DNA of 64,000 nucleotides from JABDGV01 sp964577935 (GTDB taxonomy: Bacteria; Chlamydiota; Chlamydiia; Chlamydiales; FEN-1388). The stretch covers positions 1 through 64,000 of the forward strand of contig CAZOAJ010000001.1 in NCBI GenBank assembly GCA_964577935.1, written 5' to 3'. Below the pieces are notes generated by a model, which saw only the letters and a program-made list of their open reading frames with translations, did not search any database and was not told the origin of the DNA. Position numbers and translations under genes: made by a program. Below are positions 36,233-45,681 of this stretch, piece by piece. Each line of letters starts with the position of its first letter. Position 1 is the first letter of the stretch.

Positions 36233-37519
36233 ATGAAGACCAATGAATGCAGAATAAAAAATGGTGTTTCTCGGGCCAAAAAAGCCTCTGGGAATCTCAT
36301 CGAAAAAAGCGAGACAAATACATTGATCGAAACGAGTATGGCTCATGCCAATAAAGCATCTCCGAAGTCGTCCAGAAAAGATCGTCAGCGTAATGTGCTT
36401 TTTGGTGTTATCGAGCAATACCTCAAAACGGGCAAGCCTGTAGGGTCGCAAACTCTACAAGAGACAGGATTTCCAGAGCTCAGTTCTGCCACGATTCGAA
36501 ATTATTTTGCGGCACTCGATGATGAGGGATTTCTTCAGCAGCATCATACTTCTGGAGGAAGGACTCCGTTACCAAAGGCTTTCAAAATCTATGCTCAAGC
36601 TTGTTTAGAAGTCTCTTTGGGAGATCATCTTGAGGCTGATGAAGTCTTGATGAAGGGAGATCATACGGTAAAAAAGAAAGTCCCAAAAGACATTGGTCCA
36701 GATCACAACTCCAAAGAAGTGGTTCGGTTTCTTCAGGAATCATCGGATGAGATATCTTCTCATCTCAATGCCGCGGTCTTCATTTCTCTTCCCCGTTTTG
36801 ATCGAGATGGTCTTTTGGAAATTCGATATGTTCCTTTAGAGCGCAGACAATTGCTTGCAATTTTTCTTACGACATATGGGACTGTCCAGACGGAAATTAT
36901 ACCTGTCAAGCGAATCATTCGTCAGGAAGAAGTTCATGCACTCGAATCATTTAGTCGAGCGTGTCTTTTGAGGGCGCAGGGCGGAGAGAGAGAGGTTCTT
37001 GAGAGCATGTCCTATGAAGAACGAGAGTTTGCTCGTTCAATTTATCAAGAAGTGATGGCTCGTTATTTGGTTTCCTATTCCAATATTTCTGAAGATGACT
37101 TGTATAGGACTGGTTTTTCTCGACTTCTTTCATACTCAGATGCCAAACAAGCACATATGATATCTTCAAGTCTTTATCTTTTTGAGAATAGAAATACTCT
37201 TCGAGGCTTTTGTCGAGAGGCGGTTTCATCTCAGAAGATTCGATTTTGGATAGGAGATGACCTGGATCCATTTGTCGTAGGAGATTCAGGGTGTGCACTC
37301 ATTACAGCCCCGTACAAGATTGGAAACAAATGTGTAGGAGCTGTTGGGGTTATTGGGCCTATGCGAATGTTTTACAAAGACTTATTCGAATATCTCCTTG
37401 TGGAGTCTGCTCGGATTTCCGAGGTTTTGACAAAGACTTTATGTACCCACCATATTGAACTACGCGAGTCTCCATTTACAGCGGAAAGTTCAACTTCAAA
37501 AAAACTACTTCAGAAATAA
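36233..37519 (+). CDS. hrcA: Heat-inducible transcription repressor HrcA
   Basis: HrcA represses class I heat-shock genes by binding CIRCE. The N-terminal winged helix contains KTGKPVGSQTLQE and the characteristic LSSATIRNYFAALDDEGFL, followed by HTSGGRTPL. The GAF-like core follows, then GAVGVIGPMRMFYKDL near the end. The C-terminus extends past the usual bacterial end by about 30 residues, as chlamydial HrcA does. The open frame starts at 36233 (428 residues). An ATG at 36338 would give 393 residues, closer to the chlamydial length (about 390), and begins just before the DNA-binding domain. Neither has a good ribosome site, so the start is uncertain. A CIRCE operator lies about 135 bp upstream. 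Confidence 0.93.
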   Translation: MKTNECRIKNGVSRAKKASGNLIEKSETNTLIETSMAHANKASPKSSRKDRQRNVLFGVIEQYLKTGKPVGSQTLQETGFPELSSATIRNYFAALDDEGFLQQHHTSGGRTPLPKAFKIYAQACLEVSLGDHLEADEVLMKGDHTVKKKVPKDIGPDHNSKEVVRFLQESSDEISSHLNAAVFISLPRFDRDGLLEIRYVPLERRQLLAIFLTTYGTVQTEIIPVKRIIRQEEVHALESFSRACLLRAQGGEREVLESMSYEEREFARSIYQEVMARYLVSYSNISEDDLYRTGFSRLLSYSDAKQAHMISSSLYLFENRNTLRGFCREAVSSQKIRFWIGDDLDPFVVGDSGCALITAPYKIGNKCVGAVGVIGPMRMFYKDLFEYLLVESARISEVLTKTLCTHHIELRESPFTAESSTSKKLLQK

Positions 37520-37551
37520 AATGATGGGATTAAGAAGGATTGATTGAGAAA

Positions 37552-38151
37552 ATGAAAGAAAATATCGATACGAATACACAGCAATCAGCAGAGCAGCAGC
37601 CTGTGGCTGAGGATAATCCTCAAACTTCACCAACTGAGAATTCTCAAATTGAATCTACCATTGATGAGCTTGCAATAGCTAAGAAAGAGTCTCAAGAATG
37701 GAAGGATAAATATCTGAGAGCTTTGGCTGAGATGGAAAATAGTCGAAAGCGGCTCCAAAGAGATAAAATTGAGTCCCAGAGCTTTGCAATTCAAAACGTA
37801 TTGGTCGATCTATTGTCACCTCTTGATCATTTTGAAAAAGCACTGATGCATGCTGAAAATGCTTCTGGAGATGTTAAAAACTGGGCTCTTGGTTTTCAGA
37901 TGATTTTGCAGAGTTTGAAGCAGGTCCTTGAAGATCATGGGGCTATCCCGTTTGAATCACTGGGCAAGCAATTCGATCCTCATTTTCATGAAGCCCTTGA
38001 AACATGCGTCTCTGAGAAGGAGGCTGATGGAACGATTATTGAAGAGTTCCAGAGAGGTTATAAGATGGCAGGACGTGTAATGAGGCCTGCAAAAGTTAAG
38101 GTCGCAACTTGTCCGAATAACGAGAGCAAAGCTTCTTCTTCACTCTCTTAG
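37552..38151 (+). CDS. grpE: Nucleotide exchange factor GrpE
   Basis: GrpE releases ADP from DnaK. This 199-residue protein has a disordered acidic/Gln-rich N-terminus (residues 1-45), a long dimerising helix (about 46-100, with LRALAEMENSRKRLQRD), and the C-terminal beta domain. The family signature is present: FDPHFHEAL and then RGYKMAGRVMRPAKVKV. I take the ATG at 37552. A TTG at 37540 would add four residues. An AAGGA lies 12 bases upstream. It is 32 bp after hrcA and about 60 bp before dnaK, and so is the middle gene of the heat-shock operon. Confidence 0.95.
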   Translation: MKENIDTNTQQSAEQQPVAEDNPQTSPTENSQIESTIDELAIAKKESQEWKDKYLRALAEMENSRKRLQRDKIESQSFAIQNVLVDLLSPLDHFEKALMHAENASGDVKNWALGFQMILQSLKQVLEDHGAIPFESLGKQFDPHFHEALETCVSEKEADGTIIEEFQRGYKMAGRVMRPAKVKVATCPNNESKASSSLS

Positions 38152-38211
38152 GACTTGATTGCAGTTAATTTTGTATAAATTTTTGTAGAAGTATCCATTA
38201 GGAGTTTGCAT

Positions 38212-40155
38212 ATGACAAAGAAAGAAAAAGAGCGAATAATTGGTATCGATTTAGGTACTACCAACTCCTGCGTCGCTGTGATGGAAGGGGGTAAGCCTGT
38301 CGTCATCGCTTCGGCAGAGGGGCTTAGAACTACGCCTTCGATCGTCGCCTTTAAAGGCCCAGAAAGACTCGTTGGAATTACTGCAAAACGACAGTCAGTG
38401 ACAAATGGCGAGAATACTGTTTACTCTTCTAAGCGTTTTATTGGACGTAAATACAATGAGATCTCTGAAGAGTCGAAGCTTGTTCCGTACAAAGTAGTTG
38501 AAGGTCAAGGGGGCAATGCGGCCTTTCAAGTTGCAGGAAAGATGATGACCCCAGAAGAGGTTGGCTCTTATATCCTGACAAAAATGAAAGAAACCGCCGA
38601 AGCCTATCTTGGAGAGAAGGTGACTGAGGCTGTTATTACAGTGCCTGCGTATTTTAATGATGCTCAGCGCCAATCAACTAAAGATGCTGGAAGAATCGCT
38701 GGCCTTAATGTTCGTAGAATTATTCCTGAGCCAACGGCAGCTGCTTTAGCATATGGTCTTGATAAGCAAAAAACATCTAAGAAGATTGCCGTTTTTGACT
38801 TGGGCGGCGGAACTTTCGATATATCCATTCTTGAAATTGGCGATGGAGTTATTGAGGTTCTTTCGACAAATGGTGATACGCATCTCGGTGGAGACGATTT
38901 TGACTCGGCTGTTTTACGTTGGATTATCGAAACCTTTAAGCAAGAGCAAGGTATTGACTTAACTCAAGATAAGATGGCTATTCAGCGTCTTCGAGATGCT
39001 GCAGAAAAGGCAAAGATTGAGCTTTCAGGGACAATGACAACTGAGATTAACCAGCCATTCATTACTATGGATGCCTCTGGTCCGAAGCATTTGGCCCTCT
39101 CTCTCTCCAGAGCAAAGCTCGAAAGTCTTTGTGAGCCTCTTATTGAACGAACACGTCAACCATGCTTAAAGGCGATGAAGGACGCTGGAGTTTCAAAAGA
39201 TGATATTGCTGAAGTAATTCTTGTCGGCGGTATGAGCCGTATGCCTAAAGTACAAGAGATGGTTAAGCAGATCTTTGGAAAAGAGCCTAACAAGAGCATA
39301 AACCCTGATGAAGCGGTGGCAATTGGTGCTGCGATCCAGGGCGGGGTTTTGGCTGGTGAAGTAAAAGACATCCTTCTTCTTGATGTGACGCCATTGACTT
39401 TGGGTATCGAGACGATGGGCGGAGTGATGACTCCAATTATCGAAAGAAACACCACTATTCCAGTTCAGAAGAAGCAGGTGTTCTCTACGGCTGCTGATAA
39501 TCAGCCTGCAGTGACCATTCGTATTCTTCAGGGCGAGCGTTCAATGGCCAATGATAACAAAGAAATTGGTCGTTTTGATTTGAGCGACATTCCTCCAGCT
39601 CCTCGAGGTATGCCTCAGATTGAAGTTGCTTTTGATATCGATGCGGATGGTATCTTGCATGTATCGGCTAAAGATGTTGCTACTGGCAAAGAGCAAAAGA
39701 TACGAATCCAAGCTTCTTCAGGCCTTGATGAGAATGAAATTCAGCGAATGGTTAAAGACGCTGAATCGCATTCAGCAGAGGATAAGAAGCGTAAAGAGGA
39801 AGTTGAGCTTAAAAACCATGCAGATGCAACGGTTTTCAGAGCTGAGAAATCTTTGAAGGAGTTCAAGGATCAAATCCCTCAAGAGATTGCTACAGAGATT
39901 CAAACATATATTGACGCTCTCAAGAAGGCTCTTGAATCTTCTGATTTGAACAAGATTAAGGAAGCAAAAGACGCTCTCGAAGAGCACCTTATGAAGATTG
40001 GTGAAGCGCTTTCGAAGAAAGCTGGTGCACAGCCTTCTGAAAATGCACAGCAATATACTCAAGGTCAGCAATCTCAACAGCAGTCATCAGGTCCAAAACA
40101 ACCTCATGATACTGATAAAGTAGAAGATGCTGAAGTGATCATCGATAACGAGTAA
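38212..40155 (+). CDS. dnaK: Molecular chaperone DnaK (Hsp70)
   Basis: This ATP-driven chaperone works with GrpE and DnaJ. The protein is 647 residues. It has the N-terminal ATPase signatures IGIDLGTTNSCVAV, DLGGGTFDISILE and LVGGMSRMPKVQ. The linker ends in LLLDVTPLTLGIET, which leads into the substrate-binding domain, then a helical lid and a Gln/Ser-rich tail. The tail ends EDAEVIIDNE, close to the usual EEVD-like bacterial end. The ATG at 38212 has TTAGGAG seven bases upstream. A TTG six bases earlier is less likely. It is the third gene of hrcA-grpE-dnaK, followed by a strong hairpin. No dnaJ or groE follows here, as in Chlamydia. Confidence 0.97.
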   Translation: MTKKEKERIIGIDLGTTNSCVAVMEGGKPVVIASAEGLRTTPSIVAFKGPERLVGITAKRQSVTNGENTVYSSKRFIGRKYNEISEESKLVPYKVVEGQGGNAAFQVAGKMMTPEEVGSYILTKMKETAEAYLGEKVTEAVITVPAYFNDAQRQSTKDAGRIAGLNVRRIIPEPTAAALAYGLDKQKTSKKIAVFDLGGGTFDISILEIGDGVIEVLSTNGDTHLGGDDFDSAVLRWIIETFKQEQGIDLTQDKMAIQRLRDAAEKAKIELSGTMTTEINQPFITMDASGPKHLALSLSRAKLESLCEPLIERTRQPCLKAMKDAGVSKDDIAEVILVGGMSRMPKVQEMVKQIFGKEPNKSINPDEAVAIGAAIQGGVLAGEVKDILLLDVTPLTLGIETMGGVMTPIIERNTTIPVQKKQVFSTAADNQPAVTIRILQGERSMANDNKEIGRFDLSDIPPAPRGMPQIEVAFDIDADGILHVSAKDVATGKEQKIRIQASSGLDENEIQRMVKDAESHSAEDKKRKEEVELKNHADATVFRAEKSLKEFKDQIPQEIATEIQTYIDALKKALESSDLNKIKEAKDALEEHLMKIGEALSKKAGAQPSENAQQYTQGQQSQQQSSGPKQPHDTDKVEDAEVIIDNE

Positions 40156-40171
40156 TTTTTCCTATTTATTT

Positions 40172-40215
40172 TTTGGCTACTTTCTTTTTACATAATGTAG
40201 AGGAAAGTAGCCAAA
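40172..40215 (+). terminator. Transcription terminator of the hrcA-grpE-dnaK operon
   Basis: A perfect 13-bp stem pairs TTTGGCTACTTTC (40172-40184) with GAAAGTAGCCAAA (40203-40215), with an 18-base loop. It begins 17 bp after the dnaK stop. A strict U-run after the 3' arm is missing, so pausing may rely on the stem alone. Confidence 0.65.
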
Positions 40216-40326
40216 TATCGTCGCCTTTCTCCTCTATCTCCTGAGAAAAATATGTGTTCATATGCCTTGTTTATAACGATGAATTATGAAGTCTCGGCAT
40301 TGATTATGCTGACAAATATTTTTTTG

Positions 40327-40332
40327 TATAAT
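40327..40332 (+). promoter_or_regulatory. Candidate -10 box upstream of the kinase-like gene
   Basis: A perfect TATAAT preceded by seven T residues and a G. No good -35 lies at 16-18 bases; TTGATT at 40300-40305 is 21 bases away. It would give a leader of roughly 150 bases. Confidence 0.35.
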
Positions 40333-40400
40333 GTCTATATATAACTCACGTTACGTAAAATCCAACTGTCTCTTTTGATGATTTCTTACGAGTCTACAAT

Positions 40401-40493
40401 AGGAGGTCGGTGATCTTCTTCGTAACATGAGTCTTTAATGCTGTTTTAGATGGGTACTATTGTAGGGTATTAGATATGGGTTATTCGATATGA
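40401..40493 (+). promoter_or_regulatory. Leader with five linked mini-ORFs ahead of the kinase-like gene
   Basis: A strong ribosome site (AGGAGG, 40401-40406) is followed by five short reading frames: GTG 40410 to TGA 40430, ATG 40427 to TAA 40438, ATG 40438 to TAG 40449, ATG 40450 to TAG 40473, and ATG 40476 to TGA 40493. Each begins within two bases of, or overlaps, the previous stop. The last stop overlaps the kinase ATG (40490) in an ATGA junction. The last mini-ORF lies in a 14-bp tandem duplication (40473-40486 and 40487-40500, one mismatch) that also created the kinase start. The kinase start has no ribosome site of its own. Translational coupling through this leader is an inference. 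Confidence 0.4.
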
Positions 40494-42037
40494 GTTATTC
40501 GGGAGGAGGTTCTAATATTGGGTCTTTTCCTCACCTGCAATCCAATATAGAACATCCAAAAGTTGGTCGGTTAAAAACCGGTCAGTTAGCTCTTTTTAAT
40601 GGTCGTTCGTGTGATGTTCAACAGATTGCTATCGGGAGTCCTATTAATAGGACAAAGCAGGCGCAAAAGCTCGACAGGAAACGACTTGAGATCATCAGCT
40701 CCGTGTGGAGTAACGCACGAAGAAATATCGTATCGAAAGGTTTTTCTGTCGATACACCGCAAATCCATGACAATCATACAATTAAGATTGTAGAACAGTC
40801 AGCTAGATCAGATATTATTTCTCAGGTCTTGCCAAAGAGTCTTTTTCCTGATCAAAGTGTTAAAATACAGGGAGCGATTCATCAGAGCGGAGATCATAAT
40901 GCTCAACGTACGTCGAGTAAAGCTACAAAAGTTGCCACAGAGACTATTAATAGTGTTTCAAATAATAGTTTTTCAAAGATTGCGTCTGGTAAAGCAAAAC
41001 AGGTTTGGAAACATTCAGTTAAGAATGATGTTGCCTATTTTACCCCAATAAAAAGTGGGTTCTTTTCGGCAGTCTATAATGCAAAAGAGGCTGAGATTCG
41101 AGAAGAGGTTAAAACAGTTCAGTCCATCAAAAGAAGCTTAAAAAATGCATCACCTTCTGAGGATATTGAAGAGACAAACTTGGCTTTAGAGCTTGAGGAA
41201 CTTCATGGCCCCGACCGAATTGGAGGTCAATATACGGTCAAAACTTCAAGAGCCTCTTCAGACCTAGAAAAGTCAGTAAGGGATCAAGGTTCACTCGTCC
41301 GTTTTCCAAAGAGCGCGGAGCTTGGGCTCGAGATTCTGAACGGAATGAATACTTTACATAAGGCTGGTTTTGTTCATGGCGATATCAAACTCGAAAATGT
41401 TCTTGTGTATCATAAGGACGGAACTCTCCATGCAAAAATATCAGATTTTGGTAAGACGAAACCATTGAAAGATGGCGCAAATATCATGAATACAGGGAAC
41501 CCAAGATATGCTGCTCCAGAGGGAAGATTGAGTAAGCAGGGAGAGGTCTACAGTACTGCTATTATGCTGATCCGTACGCTGGAAGGAGAATTTCTCAACG
41601 AGAAAGAAGATGCGCTGATTCCAATCGATACAAAAAAACTCGACAGAACTGAGTCCGCTTGCAACACTCAAGGAATTGAAAAATTTTTGGTGTTGAATAA
41701 GCATTGCGTGCAGACATCGGCCAAAAAAGTGATAGGCAAAATTCGATATTGGTTTCGCTCGGTTACTAAGATGGTAGGAATTCGAGGCAAAGAAGAGCTT
41801 GGCTTGGCTCAACAGGAAGTCTCTTTGTATATTGATGCATTAATAAAAAGATTGGAGAATGCCTATGCAAATGGTGGAAATGACACGAAAAAGAGGCAAG
41901 CTCTCAGAGATTTAAAGTCTCTTCTTGAAAGAATGACCGACTCAGATCCATCGAAGAGACCTACAATGCAAAAAGCATATCTTGAATATAAAGGGGTTCT
42001 TGAGAAGCTTGATCTTGAAAAGCTCAATAGGGCGTAG
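40490..42037 (+). CDS. Protein-kinase-like protein, possible host-directed effector
   Basis: This is a 515-residue protein. The C-terminal half carries the hallmarks of a eukaryotic-type Ser/Thr kinase. The catalytic loop is H296-G-D298-I-K300-L-E-N303, and the metal-binding D319-F320-G321 follows about 20 residues later. The activation-segment end is GNPRYAAPE (the APE motif), then EVYSTAIMLIRTLEGEF for helix F. HGD replaces HRD, so it is a non-RD kinase. A clear glycine loop and VAIK lysine are not obvious (IGGQYTVKTS is the best candidate). The first 180 residues are Ser/Asn/Lys-rich and unrecognised. There is no Hanks-type transmembrane helix or PASTA repeat, unlike chlamydial PknD. It may act in the cytosol or be secreted. 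The lone setting and odd leader are described separately. Confidence 0.65.
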   Translation: MSYSGGGSNIGSFPHLQSNIEHPKVGRLKTGQLALFNGRSCDVQQIAIGSPINRTKQAQKLDRKRLEIISSVWSNARRNIVSKGFSVDTPQIHDNHTIKIVEQSARSDIISQVLPKSLFPDQSVKIQGAIHQSGDHNAQRTSSKATKVATETINSVSNNSFSKIASGKAKQVWKHSVKNDVAYFTPIKSGFFSAVYNAKEAEIREEVKTVQSIKRSLKNASPSEDIEETNLALELEELHGPDRIGGQYTVKTSRASSDLEKSVRDQGSLVRFPKSAELGLEILNGMNTLHKAGFVHGDIKLENVLVYHKDGTLHAKISDFGKTKPLKDGANIMNTGNPRYAAPEGRLSKQGEVYSTAIMLIRTLEGEFLNEKEDALIPIDTKKLDRTESACNTQGIEKFLVLNKHCVQTSAKKVIGKIRYWFRSVTKMVGIRGKEELGLAQQEVSLYIDALIKRLENAYANGGNDTKKRQALRDLKSLLERMTDSDPSKRPTMQKAYLEYKGVLEKLDLEKLNRA

Positions 42038-42165
42038 ATTTGGAAGTTAATGAAATGAGGACTCAGTTCGATATGGAGACTTTCTCCATGGACTCACTTT
42101 CTCTTTGAATAATCCTCATGTTCTTGTTAGGATTCCCTACACATTTGTCGTGGGGCTTAATTTCT

Positions 42166-45100
42166 GTGAGATTGCTATCTGTAGAACTCCAAGGATTTAA
42201 ATCATTTGTAGATAGGATTAAAATCCCCTTTGAAGACGGCGTCAATGCAATAGTTGGTCCAAACGGCTGCGGAAAGTCAAATATCGTCGATGCTTTTTTA
42301 TGGGTACTTGGCGAGCAATCAGCCAAAAGTTTACGTGCTGACAAAATGACGGATGTCATCTTTGCAGGAACTAAAGCTCGCAAGGCAGTCAATTTTGCTG
42401 AAGTAACGCTTACCTTTTCAAATGAAGAGGGGAAATTTCCTCTTCCCTTCAAGGAAATTGCTGTAACACGAAGACTTTATCGATCGGCAGAGGGAACAGG
42501 AGAAAGTCTTTTTCTTATCAATAAGAAACAAGTTCGTCTGCGCGACGTCCATGAGCTTTTTCTTCATACAGGCCTTGGGAAAGAAGCCTTTGCTGTAATC
42601 GGTCAAGGCCGAGTTGAAGAAGAGATTTCTCAGTCTCCTTTTGAACGACGAAAAATGTTTGATGAGCTTGCTGGCGTTTCTCGCCCTCTTTTAAAGCGAA
42701 AAGAGACTCTTGATCGGCTCAAAAAATCTTCAGATAATGTTGAGAAAGCAAGAATTAAATTTGATGAAGTGTATCGACAACTTGACGAGCTGAAAAAGCA
42801 GGCGGATCAGGCAGAGGAGTACAAGAAAACGCAAGAGCGCTTGGATCTTCTGCACCGAGTTCTCCATACCAAGAAAAGCAATAAGCTCAAGAATCGCCAT
42901 GATGAATTAACCGCAAAAATCACATCTCTTGAAGCCTTGAAGATTGAAAAACAATCTCTAGAAAGCACAATTCATCGGGATGTCTCCATTTTAAAAGAGC
43001 AAGTAGAGCTTAGCTGGAAGGCATTATCGAATTCAACCCAAGAAGTCGAGCGAGTTAAAGGACAAAAGAATCTAAGCGCCCAGCTGTATGCACAGGCTGA
43101 TGAACGGATAAAAAAAGCAACCTTTCGCCGCACTCACCTGAGCCAGGATCTTGCAAAAGCAAAGAAATTCTTAGATGAGCTTACTCATTCCAAGCAAGAA
43201 ACCCAGAAAAAAGTGTTTCAGCAGGATCATCTTCTCAAACAACTAAAGACTCTTTGGGAGAAATCACAAGAAGAGCAAAAAGAAATTGAGGGACAGTCAA
43301 GCCAGCTCTTTACTCACCTCAAATCAGCTCAATCATTTTTGATTCAAAAGGAACGGGAAGCTTCGCAATTAGAAGTTAGGAGAAATGGAGAGAAAAAGCG
43401 ATCTACAGATATATTACAGAGAGTTGATGCTTTAAAGAAAGAATCTCAACAACTCATTATTGATCCAGAAGATGAAGTTCGAATTGAGCAGAAGAAAAAA
43501 GATCGTGCGTCATTGCTTGAGTCAATTGAATCAGCCAAAGGGGAGCTTCAAAAGCTTCATAGTGGGGCTCAACAACATGAGGATAGGCTCAAGGAAGTTC
43601 GTGCTGATAGACTTCGCATCCAAACGATGCGTATGTCTGCTCAAACGAAACATGCAACCCTTGGGGGCTTAAGAAATGATCATGTAGGCCTTGATGCTGG
43701 GGTTAAGAAGCTTGTCCAGCTCTCTCGAGATCAAAAGTCACAGATATATCAAAAAGTTCGTCTTCTAGCCGATATCTTCAAGGAAGATAAAGAGTTCTTT
43801 GCTTCTCAATCGCTTGCGGCTTTTAGTTTTGTCTTTAGTTCTTTTTTGGTTGTAGAGCGAGTAGAGGATCTCCAGCTTCTCGTTGAATGTGCTGAGAAGA
43901 ATAAGATTCAGCATTACACATGCTTTTGCCTTGAGCTTCTTGGGATGGACCTAACTGAGTGGAAAAAATGGATTCAGTCGATTCCTGTTATCATGAAGAT
44001 AGGCGCTTTGGATTCCTCTACGCCGCTTGCGCTTCTCGATAAGGGCAGATTTCTTCAAAATGGGATTCTCTTTGGAATCGGTTCCGAAGGAAAAAATTCT
44101 CTTTTGATCGGGAAGGAGATGGAGGTTCTTCAAGAGGAAATCGATATATTGGTACGAAGTGAATCTCAGGCTGTCACTCAAGAGAATGAAATTTCTGAAG
44201 CCCTAGAATCAGTTACTCGGCTACGTCGTTCCTTAGATCAGAAAATGCGATCTGAAGAAATGCGACTTCTGGAAGTGAATAAGCTTTTGTTTGATCTTGA
44301 GAGAGTTCTTACTCATAAGGCCGAAAGATTAGTTGTTTTAGAAAAGGAATCGAATCGTCTTCAGGATGAGCTTCATCAGAGTCAAGTATTGCTGACAGTT
44401 CTTGAAAAAGAGTTGTTTCTTGCTCAAGAACTATTTACAGCTGCAAAAAATGAATTGATGAAACAAGAGGCTCAATCGAGTCAAGCGGCACAAAAGCGGG
44501 CCTCTCATCAAGCAATCTTAAATCAACGCGAAACAGAATATCGAACTCTTGAAAATGAGACCAGAAGCTCTGAAAAGCATTTGATCGAGGTTTCATCAAA
44601 ATTACAGCGCTGCCTGGAAGAATGTGAAAGATTAGAAACTGAACTCAAACATATCGAACAAAATCTTTCCGGAGGCGATGAAAAACGTAAAGAACTTTTC
44701 ATTGAGCTAGAACGAATAGAAGTGATTGTCCAGGAAGCGGAAGGTCGGCTGGATACCTTAAAAAAAGAAGCACAAGAGAAAAAACAGTCTCTTCAAACGA
44801 AGGAATCCGCTCTTGAATCTGTTCGTAAAGAGGTCGAATCATTACGAAATGCTCATAGCCAGGCATCTAAAGAAGTTGCCCTTGTTGAATCCGATCTTGC
44901 TAAGTATCATGATTTAGCACATTCAAGTGAAGAGGAGGCATCTTTATTTGACACGCAACCAGAAAGTAGAATTCAGCAAGAAATTGTAGGACTTGAAACT
45001 TTTTCTAAGGAAGCTGGCCAGATTAACTTTAGGGCGATTGATGATTACAATGACCTTAAGAATAAGCAAGATTTTGCAATTGACGAACTCCAGGATTTAG

Positions 45101-45636
45101 AAAAGAGCCGAGATGCTCTTATTGAACTTATCCAACAGATTGAAAAAGATGCAAATCTCATGTTTGAAAAATCCTTTAGCGAGGTACGACAAGCTTTTCA
45201 GACGAATTTTACCAAGCTCTTTGGTGGAGGTGATGCCGATTTGTTACTTGTAGCACCGCATGCTCAAGATGGGGCAGATATTGAAGTTGATCCCTTCATG
45301 CGTGGAGTAGAAATTATCGCCAAACCTCCTGGTAAGGAAATGAGAACTCTCCAGCTTCTCTCTGGTGGCGAAAAAACGATGACCGCTTTAGCGCTTCTTA
45401 TGGCTTTTTTCCAGGTCAGGCCGTCGCCTTGTTGTATACTGGACGAAGTTGATGCCCCTCTCGACGAAGCCAATGTTATACGGTTTACCGATCTCTTACG
45501 TTCGTTTGCGAAGACAGCTCAGTTTATTCTTATCACTCATAATAAAAAGACGATGGCAACTTGTGAGAGGTTAATTGGGGTATCGATGGAGCAAAAAGGA
45601 GTGTCTACCATTTTGGAGCTTCAGCTTGTTAGTTAA
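42166..45636 (+). CDS. smc: Chromosome segregation ATPase SMC
   Basis: SMC dimers condense and organise the chromosome with ScpA and ScpB. At about 1156 residues it is a full-length member. The N-terminal ATPase head has VGPNGCGKSNIVDAFLWVLG (Walker A). Two long coiled coils flank a hinge region near residues 500-620. The C-terminal head has LLSGGEKTMTALALL (signature motif) and CCILDEVDAPLDEANV (Walker B). The open frame starts at ATG 42118, but SMC proteins begin right before the first strand (LLSVELQGFKSF), so the GTG at 42166 is preferred. The hinge differs from the usual glycine-rich one, and I cannot mark its glycines with confidence. It lies 46 bp upstream of the giant DUF3638-like gene on the same strand. 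No scpA or scpB is present here. Confidence 0.93.
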   Translation: MRLLSVELQGFKSFVDRIKIPFEDGVNAIVGPNGCGKSNIVDAFLWVLGEQSAKSLRADKMTDVIFAGTKARKAVNFAEVTLTFSNEEGKFPLPFKEIAVTRRLYRSAEGTGESLFLINKKQVRLRDVHELFLHTGLGKEAFAVIGQGRVEEEISQSPFERRKMFDELAGVSRPLLKRKETLDRLKKSSDNVEKARIKFDEVYRQLDELKKQADQAEEYKKTQERLDLLHRVLHTKKSNKLKNRHDELTAKITSLEALKIEKQSLESTIHRDVSILKEQVELSWKALSNSTQEVERVKGQKNLSAQLYAQADERIKKATFRRTHLSQDLAKAKKFLDELTHSKQETQKKVFQQDHLLKQLKTLWEKSQEEQKEIEGQSSQLFTHLKSAQSFLIQKEREASQLEVRRNGEKKRSTDILQRVDALKKESQQLIIDPEDEVRIEQKKKDRASLLESIESAKGELQKLHSGAQQHEDRLKEVRADRLRIQTMRMSAQTKHATLGGLRNDHVGLDAGVKKLVQLSRDQKSQIYQKVRLLADIFKEDKEFFASQSLAAFSFVFSSFLVVERVEDLQLLVECAEKNKIQHYTCFCLELLGMDLTEWKKWIQSIPVIMKIGALDSSTPLALLDKGRFLQNGILFGIGSEGKNSLLIGKEMEVLQEEIDILVRSESQAVTQENEISEALESVTRLRRSLDQKMRSEEMRLLEVNKLLFDLERVLTHKAERLVVLEKESNRLQDELHQSQVLLTVLEKELFLAQELFTAAKNELMKQEAQSSQAAQKRASHQAILNQRETEYRTLENETRSSEKHLIEVSSKLQRCLEECERLETELKHIEQNLSGGDEKRKELFIELERIEVIVQEAEGRLDTLKKEAQEKKQSLQTKESALESVRKEVESLRNAHSQASKEVALVESDLAKYHDLAHSSEEEASLFDTQPESRIQQEIVGLETFSKEAGQINFRAIDDYNDLKNKQDFAIDELQDLEKSRDALIELIQQIEKDANLMFEKSFSEVRQAFQTNFTKLFGGGDADLLLVAPHAQDGADIEVDPFMRGVEIIAKPPGKEMRTLQLLSGGEKTMTALALLMAFFQVRPSPCCILDEVDAPLDEANVIRFTDLLRSFAKTAQFILITHNKKTMATCERLIGVSMEQKGVSTILELQLVS

Positions 45637-45681
45637 TAGCTAAAAGTTTTACGTTGATCGAATTAAAAAATATTTTGATCA

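Larger units (their letters stand above)
40156..40489 (+). other. Intergenic region dnaK-kinase (334 bp)
   Basis: Contents in order: the dnaK 3' hairpin (40172-40215), an AT-rich stretch with TATAAT at 40327-40332 followed by TATATATAA, an AGGAGG at 40401-40406, then the chain of mini-ORFs running into the kinase gene. I see no tRNA or other stable RNA. Confidence 0.6.

Noticed and set aside
40216..40400. Possible tRNA or small RNA gene after dnaK
   Set aside because: No cloverleaf, T-arm sequence or conserved RNA signature could be folded; it is AT-rich spacer.
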